DNA of 46,767 bases, from assembly GCA_049687495.1 (NCBI GenBank), contig JBAVJB010000060.1:1-46767 (forward strand), written 5' to 3'. This DNA is from Salinimicrobium sp049687495 (lineage in GTDB: Bacteria; Bacteroidota; Bacteroidia; Flavobacteriales; Flavobacteriaceae). Position 1 is the stretch's first letter; every line of letters starts with the position of its first letter. Made by a program: the position numbers and the translations under genes. Below are positions 7,662 to 15,090 of this stretch, one piece after another. The notes beneath the pieces are model-generated. The model was not told the DNA's origin. It saw only the letters and a program-made list of their open reading frames with translations, and ran no database searches.

Positions 7662-8000
7662 TTACGCTTTTTCTTTGTTTCTACTTCTTCTCTTCTCAGC
7701 CCACTCAACTGCATACTTATCAAGTTTTACAGTAAGGTAACGCATCATGCGCTCATCTCTACGGAATTCAACTTCCAACGGAGAGATCGCTTCACCTGGA
7801 GCGGTGAATTCGAACAAGTGATAAAAACCACTTTTTTTGTGCTGAATTGGGTAAGCAAGTTTTTTAAGCCCCCAGTTCTCTTTTGATATCATCTTGGCAC
7901 CGTTAGAAACAAGAAAATCTTCGTATTTCTTAACTGTTTCCTTTATCTGGTCATCAGATAAAACGGGATTCAAGATGAAAACAGTTTCATAATGATTCAT
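7662..8000 (-). CDS. rpsF: 30S ribosomal protein bS6
   Basis: bS6 (112 residues) forms a dimer with bS18 on 16S rRNA. The start MNHYETVFILNPVLSDDQIKETVKKYE and the segment WGLKKLAYPIQHKKSGFYHLFEF are diagnostic. It is the first gene of the operon and is preceded by a consensus promoter at 8031-8061, giving a leader of roughly 25 nt. Confidence 0.97.
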   Translation of the reverse strand: MNHYETVFILNPVLSDDQIKETVKKYEDFLVSNGAKMISKENWGLKKLAYPIQHKKSGFYHLFEFTAPGEAISPLEVEFRRDERMMRYLTVKLDKYAVEWAEKRRSRNKEKA

Positions 8001-8030
8001 AAATAATTTTACTTTAAATTAAATTGGCTG

Positions 8031-8061
8031 CAAAAGTAGCACTATTATTTCTATTTTCAAA
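8031..8061 (-). promoter_or_regulatory. rpsF operon promoter
   Basis: On the minus strand TTTG (8061-8058), a 19-nt spacer, and TACTTTTG (8038-8031) match the Bacteroidota primary sigma consensus TTTG/TAnnTTTG. Transcription should begin near 8024. Confidence 0.8.
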
Positions 8062-8202
8062 GCATCATCTGCTCCTTAAAAAAGGGGTTTTTACAGCCAA
8101 TTTCCTTCTTAGCCAAAAGGTTCTTTTAATCGATGAAAACCAATTTTTCTTTCTTTTGTAAGATTTTTTGAGTATTATTGCTATAACTAACCTTACTAAC
8201 CA

Positions 8203-8913
8203 GTGGAAGAAGTTTTACTCAAGTGTGCAGTTGTTGATGATTCCAGCTTACAACGTCTTTCTATTGTTAAGCTTATTAAAGACCATCCCGCTCTCAAGCT
8301 CGTGGCCGAGTATAATAATGCCATTGAGACAAAAAACGGGCTTTTAGACACCGAGGTTGACCTTATTTTCCTGGATATTGAAATGCCTATTCTTTCCGGA
8401 TTCGATTTGTTGGACGACCTGCCCAACAAACCACAGATCATCTTTGTTACCGGAAAAACCAAATACGCCTTTAAAGCTTTTGACTATGACGCTGTAGATT
8501 ACCTGCACAAACCTATCTCAAAAGACCGTTTTATGAACGCGGTTTCCAAGGCGATCAATCTTTACCGCCTAAAACACGAAGGGGTACCTGTTGAAGATGA
8601 GGAATACATCTTTGTAAAAAGTAACTTAAAGAATCGCAAGGTATTTTTAAACAAGCTTAAATACATTGAAGCTTTGGGTGATTACGTGAAATTCGTGACT
8701 GAGAAAGATAATTTTGTGGTGCTGGCTACCATGAAATCTTTTGAAAGTCAGTTGCCAAGCAATAAGTTCTTAAGGATCCACAAGTCATATATTGTCAATC
8801 TTGATAAGATAGAGCGCTACAACAGCCGAAATATCGAGATCGACAAGCAGCAAATCCCGCTTAGCAGGCACAAAAAATCCAATCTTATTGAGGCCTTAGC
8901 CGCCAATCAATAA
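8203..8913 (+). CDS. LytTR family response regulator transcription factor
   Basis: A 236-residue two-component regulator. The receiver domain (residues 6-125) has the acidic pair in VVDDSS, the phospho-acceptor Asp in LIFLDIEMP, Thr in FVTGKT and Lys in LHKPIS. The LytTR DNA-binding domain (about 132-232) has YIEALGDYVKF and FLRIHKSYIVNLDKI. No histidine kinase is adjacent. The only start at the expected place is GTG at 8203 (MEEVLLKCAVVDD), as no ATG or TTG lies nearby. Its stop overlaps the end of the convergent priA by 7 bp. Targets are unknown. Confidence 0.93.
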   Translation: MEEVLLKCAVVDDSSLQRLSIVKLIKDHPALKLVAEYNNAIETKNGLLDTEVDLIFLDIEMPILSGFDLLDDLPNKPQIIFVTGKTKYAFKAFDYDAVDYLHKPISKDRFMNAVSKAINLYRLKHEGVPVEDEEYIFVKSNLKNRKVFLNKLKYIEALGDYVKFVTEKDNFVVLATMKSFESQLPSNKFLRIHKSYIVNLDKIERYNSRNIEIDKQQIPLSRHKKSNLIEALAANQ

Positions 8914-11363
8914 GGATCAACATTAATTACAGTCTTTACTCCACGGTAGGCACCAATAGCTTTAAAGCTCTGGAGGATCTTTCCCACAACCTCTTTTGTT
9001 TTTGACAAGGATTGTTTCTGCGGAATTTTCAGCAGGATATTTTTGTAGTACTCATTCCTTATTCTCGCAACAGGTGGAAATTCCGGCCCCAGAACATTCT
9101 CGTAAAATGAATTTTTCATCGAAGTAGCCAACCACTCGGCGCCTTCATTTACCCTTGAGTAGTCCCTTCCTTTCAGGGTGATCCTTATCAGCCTGTAGAA
9201 TGGCGGATATTTATACTGCCGCCTTTCCTCCAGCTGTTCTGCATACATTTCGCGGTAGCTGTTGGTAGAAACCTGTTGCACGATCTGGTGATGCGGATTA
9301 AAGGTCTGGATCAACACCTTTCCTCTTTTTTGAGTTCGTCCTGCCCTTCCGGCTACCTGCAGCATGAGTTGAAAACTCCGCTCGTGGGCACGAAAATCAG
9401 GAAAATTGAGCAGCGTATCTGCATTCATGATTCCCACCAGGCGCACATTTCTAAAATCAAGGCCTTTGGTTAACATCTGTGTCCCAACCAAAATCTCGAT
9501 CTCCCCTTCTTCAAAAGCCGAAATGATCTTTTCGTATCCATGCTTCCCCCGGGTGGTATCAAGATCCATCCTTCCCACCTTATGACCGGGAAAAAGTGCT
9601 TTCAACTCGGTTTCCACTTTCTCGGTACCAAAACCTTTTGTCGAGAGTTCAATACTTCCGCAGGCCATACATTTCTTTTGCATGGCGATATGATATCCGC
9701 AGTAATGGCAACGCAGCTGATTGTTATGACTATGATAGGTGAGGCTTACATCGCAGTTAGGACATTGGGGAGAGTGCCCGCAAGTATTACATTCCAGGAT
9801 CGGACTAAATCCACGCCGGTTTTGAAACAGGATCACCTGCTCTTTTTCATTCAGGCTTTCCCTGATCTCCTCGATCAGCCGGTCAGAAAAGTGCCCCGTC
9901 ATTCTTTTTTTTCGATGCTTGTCTTTAATGTCGACGATCTCGATCTCGGGCAGCAATACATTTCCGAAGCGACGGTCGAGATTCACCAAGGTATACTTTG
10001 AGTGTTCAGCATTAAAATATGATTCTAAAGCCGGGGTAGCAGAGCCCATCAAGACCTTGGCTTTATGCATCAAGCCCAGCACGACGGCAGCATCACGGGC
10101 ATGGTATCTTGGCGCAGGATCGTACTGCTTAAAAGTAGATTCGTGTTCTTCATCAACAACAATAAGTCCCAGGTCATGAAAAGGAAGGAAAATGCTGGAT
10201 CTTACCCCAATCACGATTCTTGCTTTTTCAGTATTGTTAAGGACATTCTTATACACCTCTACCCTCTCGTTGACAGAATATTTACTGTGATAAACGATCA
10301 CCTTTTCCCCGAAGTAATTCTGCAGACGGGTAATAAGCTGGGTAGTCAAAGCGATCTCCGGCAGCAAATAAAGCACCTGTTGACCTTTAGAGATCACCTT
10401 TTCAATGAGTTCAACGTAGAGCTCGGTTTTTCCTGATGATGTTATTCCGTGGAGCAGGCAAACATCCTGAGTATTAAAGGCAGTCTCAATTTCATGCAAT
10501 GCCTGCTGCTGATATTCATTAAGCTGCACCCTTTTGGAAACCTCACCTTCTATTCCTTGCAGCCGCCCGGTCTCCAAATGGTACTCGACCAGCACATTCT
10601 TATCTATTAGAGATTTGATTATAGCCGGAGAAGCCTTGCTTTTCTTGCTCAGGGTGGACAGCTTGAGCGGTTTATCCTTTTCTTTTGCAGAGATCCCAAA
10701 AAGGGTAAAAATCACCTGCCTTTGTTTTGGCGCGCGGCTTAGGTCATCCAATAGCTGATGCATGGCTGCTTCTTCGGAAAAATCTTCGTGCAGCTTCACA
10801 TAACGTTCCAGCTTTGGCTTGTACTGCTCATAGATCTCCTGGTTCACCACGACCACCTTTTTTTCAACAAGCGAATTGATCACCGGCAGCACGGTTTTCT
10901 TGTCCAGCAACTGCACGATCTCGGCGATCTTTAGAGAGGATTGGCTTTGCAATGCCTCGAAAAGCAGGAATTCATCATCAGAAAGCTCTTCATCGTCTAC
11001 TTCAGCATTCTTCAACAGCTGCACGATAGTTTCACTCTCCAGCAGAAAAGCGCTTGGCACCGCCGCCCTTAGCACCTCTCCTTCGGCACACATATAATAG
11101 GAAGCGATCCATTGCCAGAATTTGAGCTGCCCTTGAGTAACCATAGGCGTTTTATCAAGGATCTGTTCAATAGGTTTGGGATCATAGATGTGCGGAGCTT
11201 CTTCATGCACCGCCGAAACAATGCCAGTATAGATCTTCGACTTTCCGAAGGGCACGGCCACGCGCATTCCCGGACGGAGAAAATCGGCTTCAGCAGCAGA
11301 TACGCTGTAGGTAAAATGCTTTTCTAAAGGTAAAGGTAAAATGACGTTGATAAAGTGCGACAT
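8907..11363 (-). CDS. priA: Primosomal replication restart helicase PriA
   Basis: The 3'-to-5' DNA helicase that reloads the replisome at stalled forks, 818 residues. The N-terminal 3'BD domain occupies about residues 1-100. Walker A reads GITSSGKTE (about 306-314) and the DEEH box is at 404-407. Zinc-binding cysteines sit at about 525, 528, 534, 537, 552, 555, 565 and 568. The helicase C domain has GTQMLTKGLDF and VAGRAGRTQKRGK. All motifs are intact. It ends convergently with the LytTR gene, sharing 7 bp. A TAATTTTG -7 element precedes it. Confidence 0.96.
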   Translation of the reverse strand: MSHFINVILPLPLEKHFTYSVSAAEADFLRPGMRVAVPFGKSKIYTGIVSAVHEEAPHIYDPKPIEQILDKTPMVTQGQLKFWQWIASYYMCAEGEVLRAAVPSAFLLESETIVQLLKNAEVDDEELSDDEFLLFEALQSQSSLKIAEIVQLLDKKTVLPVINSLVEKKVVVVNQEIYEQYKPKLERYVKLHEDFSEEAAMHQLLDDLSRAPKQRQVIFTLFGISAKEKDKPLKLSTLSKKSKASPAIIKSLIDKNVLVEYHLETGRLQGIEGEVSKRVQLNEYQQQALHEIETAFNTQDVCLLHGITSSGKTELYVELIEKVISKGQQVLYLLPEIALTTQLITRLQNYFGEKVIVYHSKYSVNERVEVYKNVLNNTEKARIVIGVRSSIFLPFHDLGLIVVDEEHESTFKQYDPAPRYHARDAAVVLGLMHKAKVLMGSATPALESYFNAEHSKYTLVNLDRRFGNVLLPEIEIVDIKDKHRKKRMTGHFSDRLIEEIRESLNEKEQVILFQNRRGFSPILECNTCGHSPQCPNCDVSLTYHSHNNQLRCHYCGYHIAMQKKCMACGSIELSTKGFGTEKVETELKALFPGHKVGRMDLDTTRGKHGYEKIISAFEEGEIEILVGTQMLTKGLDFRNVRLVGIMNADTLLNFPDFRAHERSFQLMLQVAGRAGRTQKRGKVLIQTFNPHHQIVQQVSTNSYREMYAEQLEERRQYKYPPFYRLIRITLKGRDYSRVNEGAEWLATSMKNSFYENVLGPEFPPVARIRNEYYKNILLKIPQKQSLSKTKEVVGKILQSFKAIGAYRGVKTVINVDPY

Positions 11364-11382
11364 AATCTTAAGCAGGCTGAGG

Positions 11383-11409
11383 CAAAATTAAGCTTGTTTC
11401 GGCTACAAA
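11383..11409 (-). promoter_or_regulatory. Possible priA promoter
   Basis: TAATTTTG (11390-11383 on the minus strand) matches the -7 consensus. A TTTG at 11409-11406 lies 15 nt upstream, shorter than usual, and overlaps the T-tract of the preceding terminator. Confidence 0.4.
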
Positions 11410-11440
11410 AAAATAAACCATCCTAAAAAGAATGGTTTAT
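11406..11440 (-). terminator. Terminator of the nadC-yihY-CHI operon
   Basis: On the minus strand ATAAACCAT pairs perfectly with ATGGTTTAT (11440-11432 with 11421-11413), followed by a T7 tract. It lies 20 bp after the last gene of the operon. Confidence 0.8.
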
Positions 11441-11460
11441 AAAATGAGGTTTTTGGGAAA

Positions 11461-12024
11461 TTATTCTCCCGCCAGCAGACTTTCCTTCAGGTCATCATCG
11501 GCAGGGCGGTTGGACAACCAGATCCCAAAAAGGGCTTTTTTGAATTCCTTCCCTTTGATCACGCCTTTTTGTTCACCGTTCTTGTATGCGATCACACCGG
11601 TTGAAGGTAAATATACCAGGTCAAAAATGTCATTTTTATGAATGTCTTCTTTAAAGAAACCAAGCAACTGGTCGATCTCCTTCTTAATGGGAGCCGTATT
11701 ACCATTCGTGGATTTCTCAAAACCTTCGGTCACTGCATCTACCATTTTATTGCTAGAGATAAGCTTCGAAACGATGTGCAGCTTGATAGCCATAGGATCT
11801 TCTGAATTGATCACTTTATCGGCATCTTTGGTCTTCTGGTTTAGGTAAAGTCCCGCCGCATAAAGGTCGATCCACAGTTTTTCCCGAATCCCGGCTCCAT
11901 TGAGCACCAGGCTTTGGCCTTCATAGGTCTCTGTTGTAGGCAAAGTTGCATCCCCTACCTTCTTTTGCGCCTGCAGGTTCACCGAAGCCACAATGGCCAA
12001 TAATAATAAAACAAGTTTTTTCAT
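11461..12024 (-). CDS. Chalcone isomerase-like family protein, secreted
   Basis: A 187-residue protein with a signal peptide (MKKLVLLLLAIVASVNLQAQ). The mature part matches the bacterial chalcone isomerase-like fold: LVLNGAGIREKLWIDLYAAGLYL near the start and FDLVYLPSTGVIAYKNGEQKGVIKGKEFKKALFGIWLSNRP near the end. Family members are periplasmic and are not known to make flavonoids; a lipid-binding role is often assumed. It is the last gene of an operon with nadC and a YihY protein, 21 bp after yihY. The 17-bp palindrome occurs inside it and encodes KNDIF. Confidence 0.85.
   Translation of the reverse strand: MKKLVLLLLAIVASVNLQAQKKVGDATLPTTETYEGQSLVLNGAGIREKLWIDLYAAGLYLNQKTKDADKVINSEDPMAIKLHIVSKLISSNKMVDAVTEGFEKSTNGNTAPIKKEIDQLLGFFKEDIHKNDIFDLVYLPSTGVIAYKNGEQKGVIKGKEFKKALFGIWLSNRPADDDLKESLLAGE
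11622..11638. repeat. 17-bp dispersed palindrome, copy 4, within a gene
   Basis: CAAAAATGTCATTTTTA has 16 of 17 consensus bases. Read on the minus strand it encodes residues KNDIF of the chalcone isomerase-like protein, in frame. Confidence 0.7.
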
Positions 12025-12045
12025 AATTTGAGTTTAGGTTAAAGA

Positions 12046-12963
12046 TTATCGCTTTCTTAGTTTGATAAGCGAGGCGTTCAGCTCAAAGCCGAGCAACAAG
12101 ATATTAGAATTTATCCATATATACACCATCAGGATCAATAACGCCCCAATAGAGCCGTAAAGTTCGTTGTAAGCCGAAAAGTTCTCTATGTAGATTCCAA
12201 AGAAAAAGGTGGTCACCACGATCAAAAAAGTGCTAAAAAAGGCACCTATTGAAAAGAACCGGCTCAACCTTCCTTGTTTTGTTCCGAAGTAGTAGAGCGT
12301 TGCTACCGCCAGGTAGATCATGGCTGTAAAGATCACATATCGTCCAACATCGGCCCAGATCACTGCATCGTTCACAACCCCTAAACTCTTAAGATCTTCG
12401 GTCAAATAAGTAAGGTAAACTGTTACTACTACAGTAGTTAGCAATAACAGCGCCAAAATTACCGAAACCCCTACCGCGATCACATATTGCCTGATAATAG
12501 AGCGGTTTATTTTCGTGTGGTAGGAAAACTCAAAGCCCGAAAATACCGCATTCACTCCATTCGCCATCAGGAAAATAGATAACAGGAACACTAAAGAAAG
12601 TAATCCTCCCCTTTTGCGGGCAGCAATATCATAGAAGATGGGATCAAAGAATCCGCTGGTTTCCGGCGGAAGCAGGGAATCAATAAAGTCCAGGAACTGT
12701 ATCTGGAAATCATCAATAAAGTTGATGAAGGGGATCAGGTTAAGAATGAACAGCAGGAATGGGAACAACGCCATAAAAAAACTGAAGGAGATCGCACTCG
12801 CACGGGCCGAAAAAGTCCCTTTTACGATACCCGCATAAAAAATGATGATCAGGTCATAAAGAGAAAGCCCCTCCAATCCCGGAAGAATAACATTTTTGGC
12901 GTGGCTGGTCCACCAGCGCACCCAAGGTTTCTTTTTTTTCCTTCTTGCCTGTTCGGTACTCAT
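12046..12963 (-). CDS. YihY/BrkB family inner-membrane protein
   Basis: A 305-residue protein with about six membrane helices, for example FSFFMALFPFLLFILNLIPF, LVFLLSIFLMANGVNAVFSGF and LYGSIGALLILMVYIWINSNILLLGFELNA. The motif ARASAISFSFFMALFPFLLF near residue 55 and the YGSIGA...WI ending are typical of the YihY/BrkB family. The family is sometimes labelled ribonuclease BN, which is an old misassignment. Transport or envelope function is suspected but unproven. It lies 3 bp after nadC and shares its operon. Confidence 0.9.
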   Translation of the reverse strand: MSTEQARRKKKKPWVRWWTSHAKNVILPGLEGLSLYDLIIIFYAGIVKGTFSARASAISFSFFMALFPFLLFILNLIPFINFIDDFQIQFLDFIDSLLPPETSGFFDPIFYDIAARKRGGLLSLVFLLSIFLMANGVNAVFSGFEFSYHTKINRSIIRQYVIAVGVSVILALLLLTTVVVTVYLTYLTEDLKSLGVVNDAVIWADVGRYVIFTAMIYLAVATLYYFGTKQGRLSRFFSIGAFFSTFLIVVTTFFFGIYIENFSAYNELYGSIGALLILMVYIWINSNILLLGFELNASLIKLRKR

Positions 12964-12966
12964 GCC

Positions 12967-13824
12967 CTACATGGCCTTTAAGCTTAGATCCAGGTTATAG
13001 ACCGAATGTGTTAGGGCACCGCTGGAAATAAAATCCACCCCACATTCGGCATACTTGCGGGCAGTTTCCAGGGTAATTCCCCCGCTGGATTCAGATTCAC
13101 AGCGACCATCGATAAGCTTAACAGCCTCCCTGGTCTCCTCATAATCAAAATTATCAAGCAGGATACGGTCTACTCCCCCGGCGTCCAGGATCTGCTTTAT
13201 CTCGTCAAGGTCCCGTGCTTCCACAATGATTTTCAGATTTAAATTTTTTTCCTTTAAATATTTTTGTGTCTTTTCAATAGCTGTTTTGATGCCGCCGGCG
13301 AAATCAATGTGGTTGTCTTTTAACATGATCATATCGTATAAGGCAAACCTGTGGTTTTCGCCACCACCTATCTTTACCGCCCATTTTTCCAAGGCACGAA
13401 TCCCCGGGGTGGTCTTGCGGGTATCGAGGATCTTTGTACCTGTACCCTCTAGCCTGTCCACGAAGGTGCGGGTCTTGGTGGCTATTGCGCTCATACGTTG
13501 CATGCCGTTAAGCACCAGCCTTTCGGCTTTTAAAATAGACTGCGATCTTCCTTCTACATGAAAGGCAACATCTCTTTTCTTTACTCGCCTCCCATCTTCA
13601 ATAAGCACTTCAACCTTCATCCCGGGATCTACTTTTTGAAAAACTCTTTTTGCAAAGTCGACACCCGCCAGGATTCCTTCATCTTTCACCAGGAGTTTGG
13701 CTTTTCCATGAGCTTCTTTGGGGATGCACGCCAGGGAACTGTGATCGCCGTCACCAATATCTTCCCGCAGTGCATTTTCTATAATTATTTCAATTTCTTT
13801 TTCAAACTGTTCTTTTGAAATCAT
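12967..13824 (-). CDS. nadC: Nicotinate-nucleotide pyrophosphorylase (carboxylating)
   Basis: This enzyme converts quinolinate and PRPP to nicotinate mononucleotide, CO2 and PPi in de novo NAD synthesis. It has 285 residues, the normal length. Key segments are LVLNGMQRMSAIATKTR, then DTRKTTPGIRALEKWAVKIGGGENHR (substrate and phosphate contacts), MIMLKDNH, VEARDLDEI, ILLDNFD and SGGITLETARKYAECGVDFISSGALTHS. It is the first gene of an operon with the YihY and chalcone isomerase-like genes. nadA and nadB are not nearby. It is divergent from rlmH. Confidence 0.96.
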   Translation of the reverse strand: MISKEQFEKEIEIIIENALREDIGDGDHSSLACIPKEAHGKAKLLVKDEGILAGVDFAKRVFQKVDPGMKVEVLIEDGRRVKKRDVAFHVEGRSQSILKAERLVLNGMQRMSAIATKTRTFVDRLEGTGTKILDTRKTTPGIRALEKWAVKIGGGENHRFALYDMIMLKDNHIDFAGGIKTAIEKTQKYLKEKNLNLKIIVEARDLDEIKQILDAGGVDRILLDNFDYEETREAVKLIDGRCESESSGGITLETARKYAECGVDFISSGALTHSVYNLDLSLKAM

Positions 13825-13841
13825 TGCAGTACCTATTTTTG
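13814..13841 (+). promoter_or_regulatory. Possible rlmH-rdgB promoter
   Basis: TATTTTTG (13834-13841) is a good -7 element. TTTG at 13814-13817 is 16 nt upstream, slightly short and within the start of the divergent nadC. Confidence 0.4.
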
Positions 13842-13874
13842 CTAAAGTTACAAAGTAAACACTAATTTAACATC

Positions 13875-14348
13875 ATGACCATAAAATTGCTCAGCATAGG
13901 AAAAACCGATGATTCGGCGCTTCAAAACCTCATTGACACCTATGTGAACAGGCTTGGCCACTACAACAAATTTGAGTTTGAGGTCATTCCCGACCTCAAG
14001 AGGACCAGGAACCTTAATTTTGAGCAACAAAAAACAATGGAGGGAAAACTCATTTTAGAGAAGTTACAGCCTTCAGATTTTCTTGTGCTGCTTGATGAGA
14101 ATGGGAAGCAATTTTCTTCGGAAGGCTTTTCAGAATACATTCAGAAGCGGCTTAACAGCGGAATGAAGCAGCTGATATTTGTAATAGGCGGCCCTTACGG
14201 ATTTTCCGAAGAGGTATACAACAGGGCCAACAGCAAAGTATCCCTCTCAAAAATGACATTTTCACACCAGATGGTGCGGCTGTTCTTTGTGGAGCAGTTG
14301 TACCGCGCCTTTACCATTTTAAAGAACGAACCTTACCACCATAAATAG
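13875..14348 (+). CDS. rlmH: 23S rRNA (pseudouridine1915-N3)-methyltransferase
   Basis: A SPOUT methyltransferase of 157 residues that modifies helix 69 of 23S rRNA in assembled ribosomes. The SAM-binding knot is visible: LVLLDENGKQFSSEGFSEYI, FVIGGPYGFSEEV, and the C-terminal LSKMTFSHQMVRLFFVEQLYRAFTI ending in EPYHHK. It begins an operon with rdgB, 6 bp apart. A 16-bp version of the dispersed palindrome falls exactly on the conserved SKMTF codons. Confidence 0.96.
   Translation: MTIKLLSIGKTDDSALQNLIDTYVNRLGHYNKFEFEVIPDLKRTRNLNFEQQKTMEGKLILEKLQPSDFLVLLDENGKQFSSEGFSEYIQKRLNSGMKQLIFVIGGPYGFSEEVYNRANSKVSLSKMTFSHQMVRLFFVEQLYRAFTILKNEPYHHK
14248..14263. repeat. Dispersed palindrome, copy 5, within rlmH
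   Basis: CAAAAATGACATTTTC is one T short of the consensus and encodes KMTF, which is conserved in RlmH, so this copy may be coincidental. Confidence 0.45.
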
Positions 14349-14354
14349 CCTGCT

Positions 14355-14942
14355 ATGACTCAAGAGAAAAAACTGGTCTTTGCAACCAACAACCTCAACA
14401 AACTTAAAGAGATGAAAGCCCTGCTCCCGGAGGATATGGAGCTGCTGTCCCTTTCTACCATTGGCTGTTGCGAGGATATTCCTGAAACTTCAGAAACCAT
14501 TGAAGGCAATGCGCTTCAAAAAGCTCGTTATGTGAAAGAAAAATACGGCTATGACTGTTTTGCCGATGACACAGGTTTGGAGGTGGAGGCGCTGAATGGT
14601 GCCCCGGGAGTATATTCGGCCCGGTATGCGGGAGAAAACAAGAATAGCGAAGAGAATATTGATAAGCTGCTTTTGGAGTTAAATGACAAGGATAACAGAA
14701 AGGCACGCTTCAAAACCGTGATCGCCCTGATCCTTGAGGGAAGGGAACATTTATTCGAAGGGATTTGTGAAGGAGAGATCCTAAAAAAGAGATTGGGAGA
14801 AAAAGGTTTTGGCTATGATCCTGTTTTTCAGCCGGTAGGATATTCGCAGACTTTTGCCCAAATGAACCTGGAAGAAAAATCCGGGATCAGCCACCGTGGC
14901 CGTGCAACCCGCAAATTAATTGAGTTTTTGAGCAAAAAATAA
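14355..14942 (+). CDS. rdgB: Non-canonical purine NTP pyrophosphatase (RdgB/HAM1)
   Basis: It hydrolyses dITP, ITP and XTP to monophosphates, keeping deaminated purines out of nucleic acids; 195 residues. The substrate-binding start reads FATNNLNKLKEM, and the metal and base pocket reads CFADDTGLEVEALNGAPGVYSARYAG. The end has GFGYDPVFQPVGYSQTFAQM and ISHRGRATRKL. All family motifs are intact. It is the second gene after rlmH. Confidence 0.96.
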   Translation: MTQEKKLVFATNNLNKLKEMKALLPEDMELLSLSTIGCCEDIPETSETIEGNALQKARYVKEKYGYDCFADDTGLEVEALNGAPGVYSARYAGENKNSEENIDKLLLELNDKDNRKARFKTVIALILEGREHLFEGICEGEILKKRLGEKGFGYDPVFQPVGYSQTFAQMNLEEKSGISHRGRATRKLIEFLSKK

Positions 14943-14969
14943 TATGAGGCCAAATCCTAAATAAAAACG

Positions 14970-15090
14970 TATCTTTGCCGCTCGAAATTCCTCAGGGTGA
15001 GGATGTGTTACCGGAAGTTTTAGGTTTTAAGTATGTCGATTCGCTTCTTATGTAACACCCATAACATAATCGAATACTTACAAATTTAAA
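14970..15090 (+). promoter_or_regulatory. -7 element and structured leader of the DEAD-box helicase gene
   Basis: TATCTTTG (14970-14977) matches the -7 consensus; the -33 element is not clear. A start near 14984 would give a leader of about 107 nt. It contains a perfect hairpin TCCTCA-GGG-TGAGGA (14989-15003). A longer-range pairing of GTGTTAC (15005-15011) with GTAACAC (15052-15058) has GAAG/CTTC (15014-15017 with 15044-15047) nested inside. A structured leader fits cold or auto-regulation of RNA helicases, but that is inference. Confidence 0.5.
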
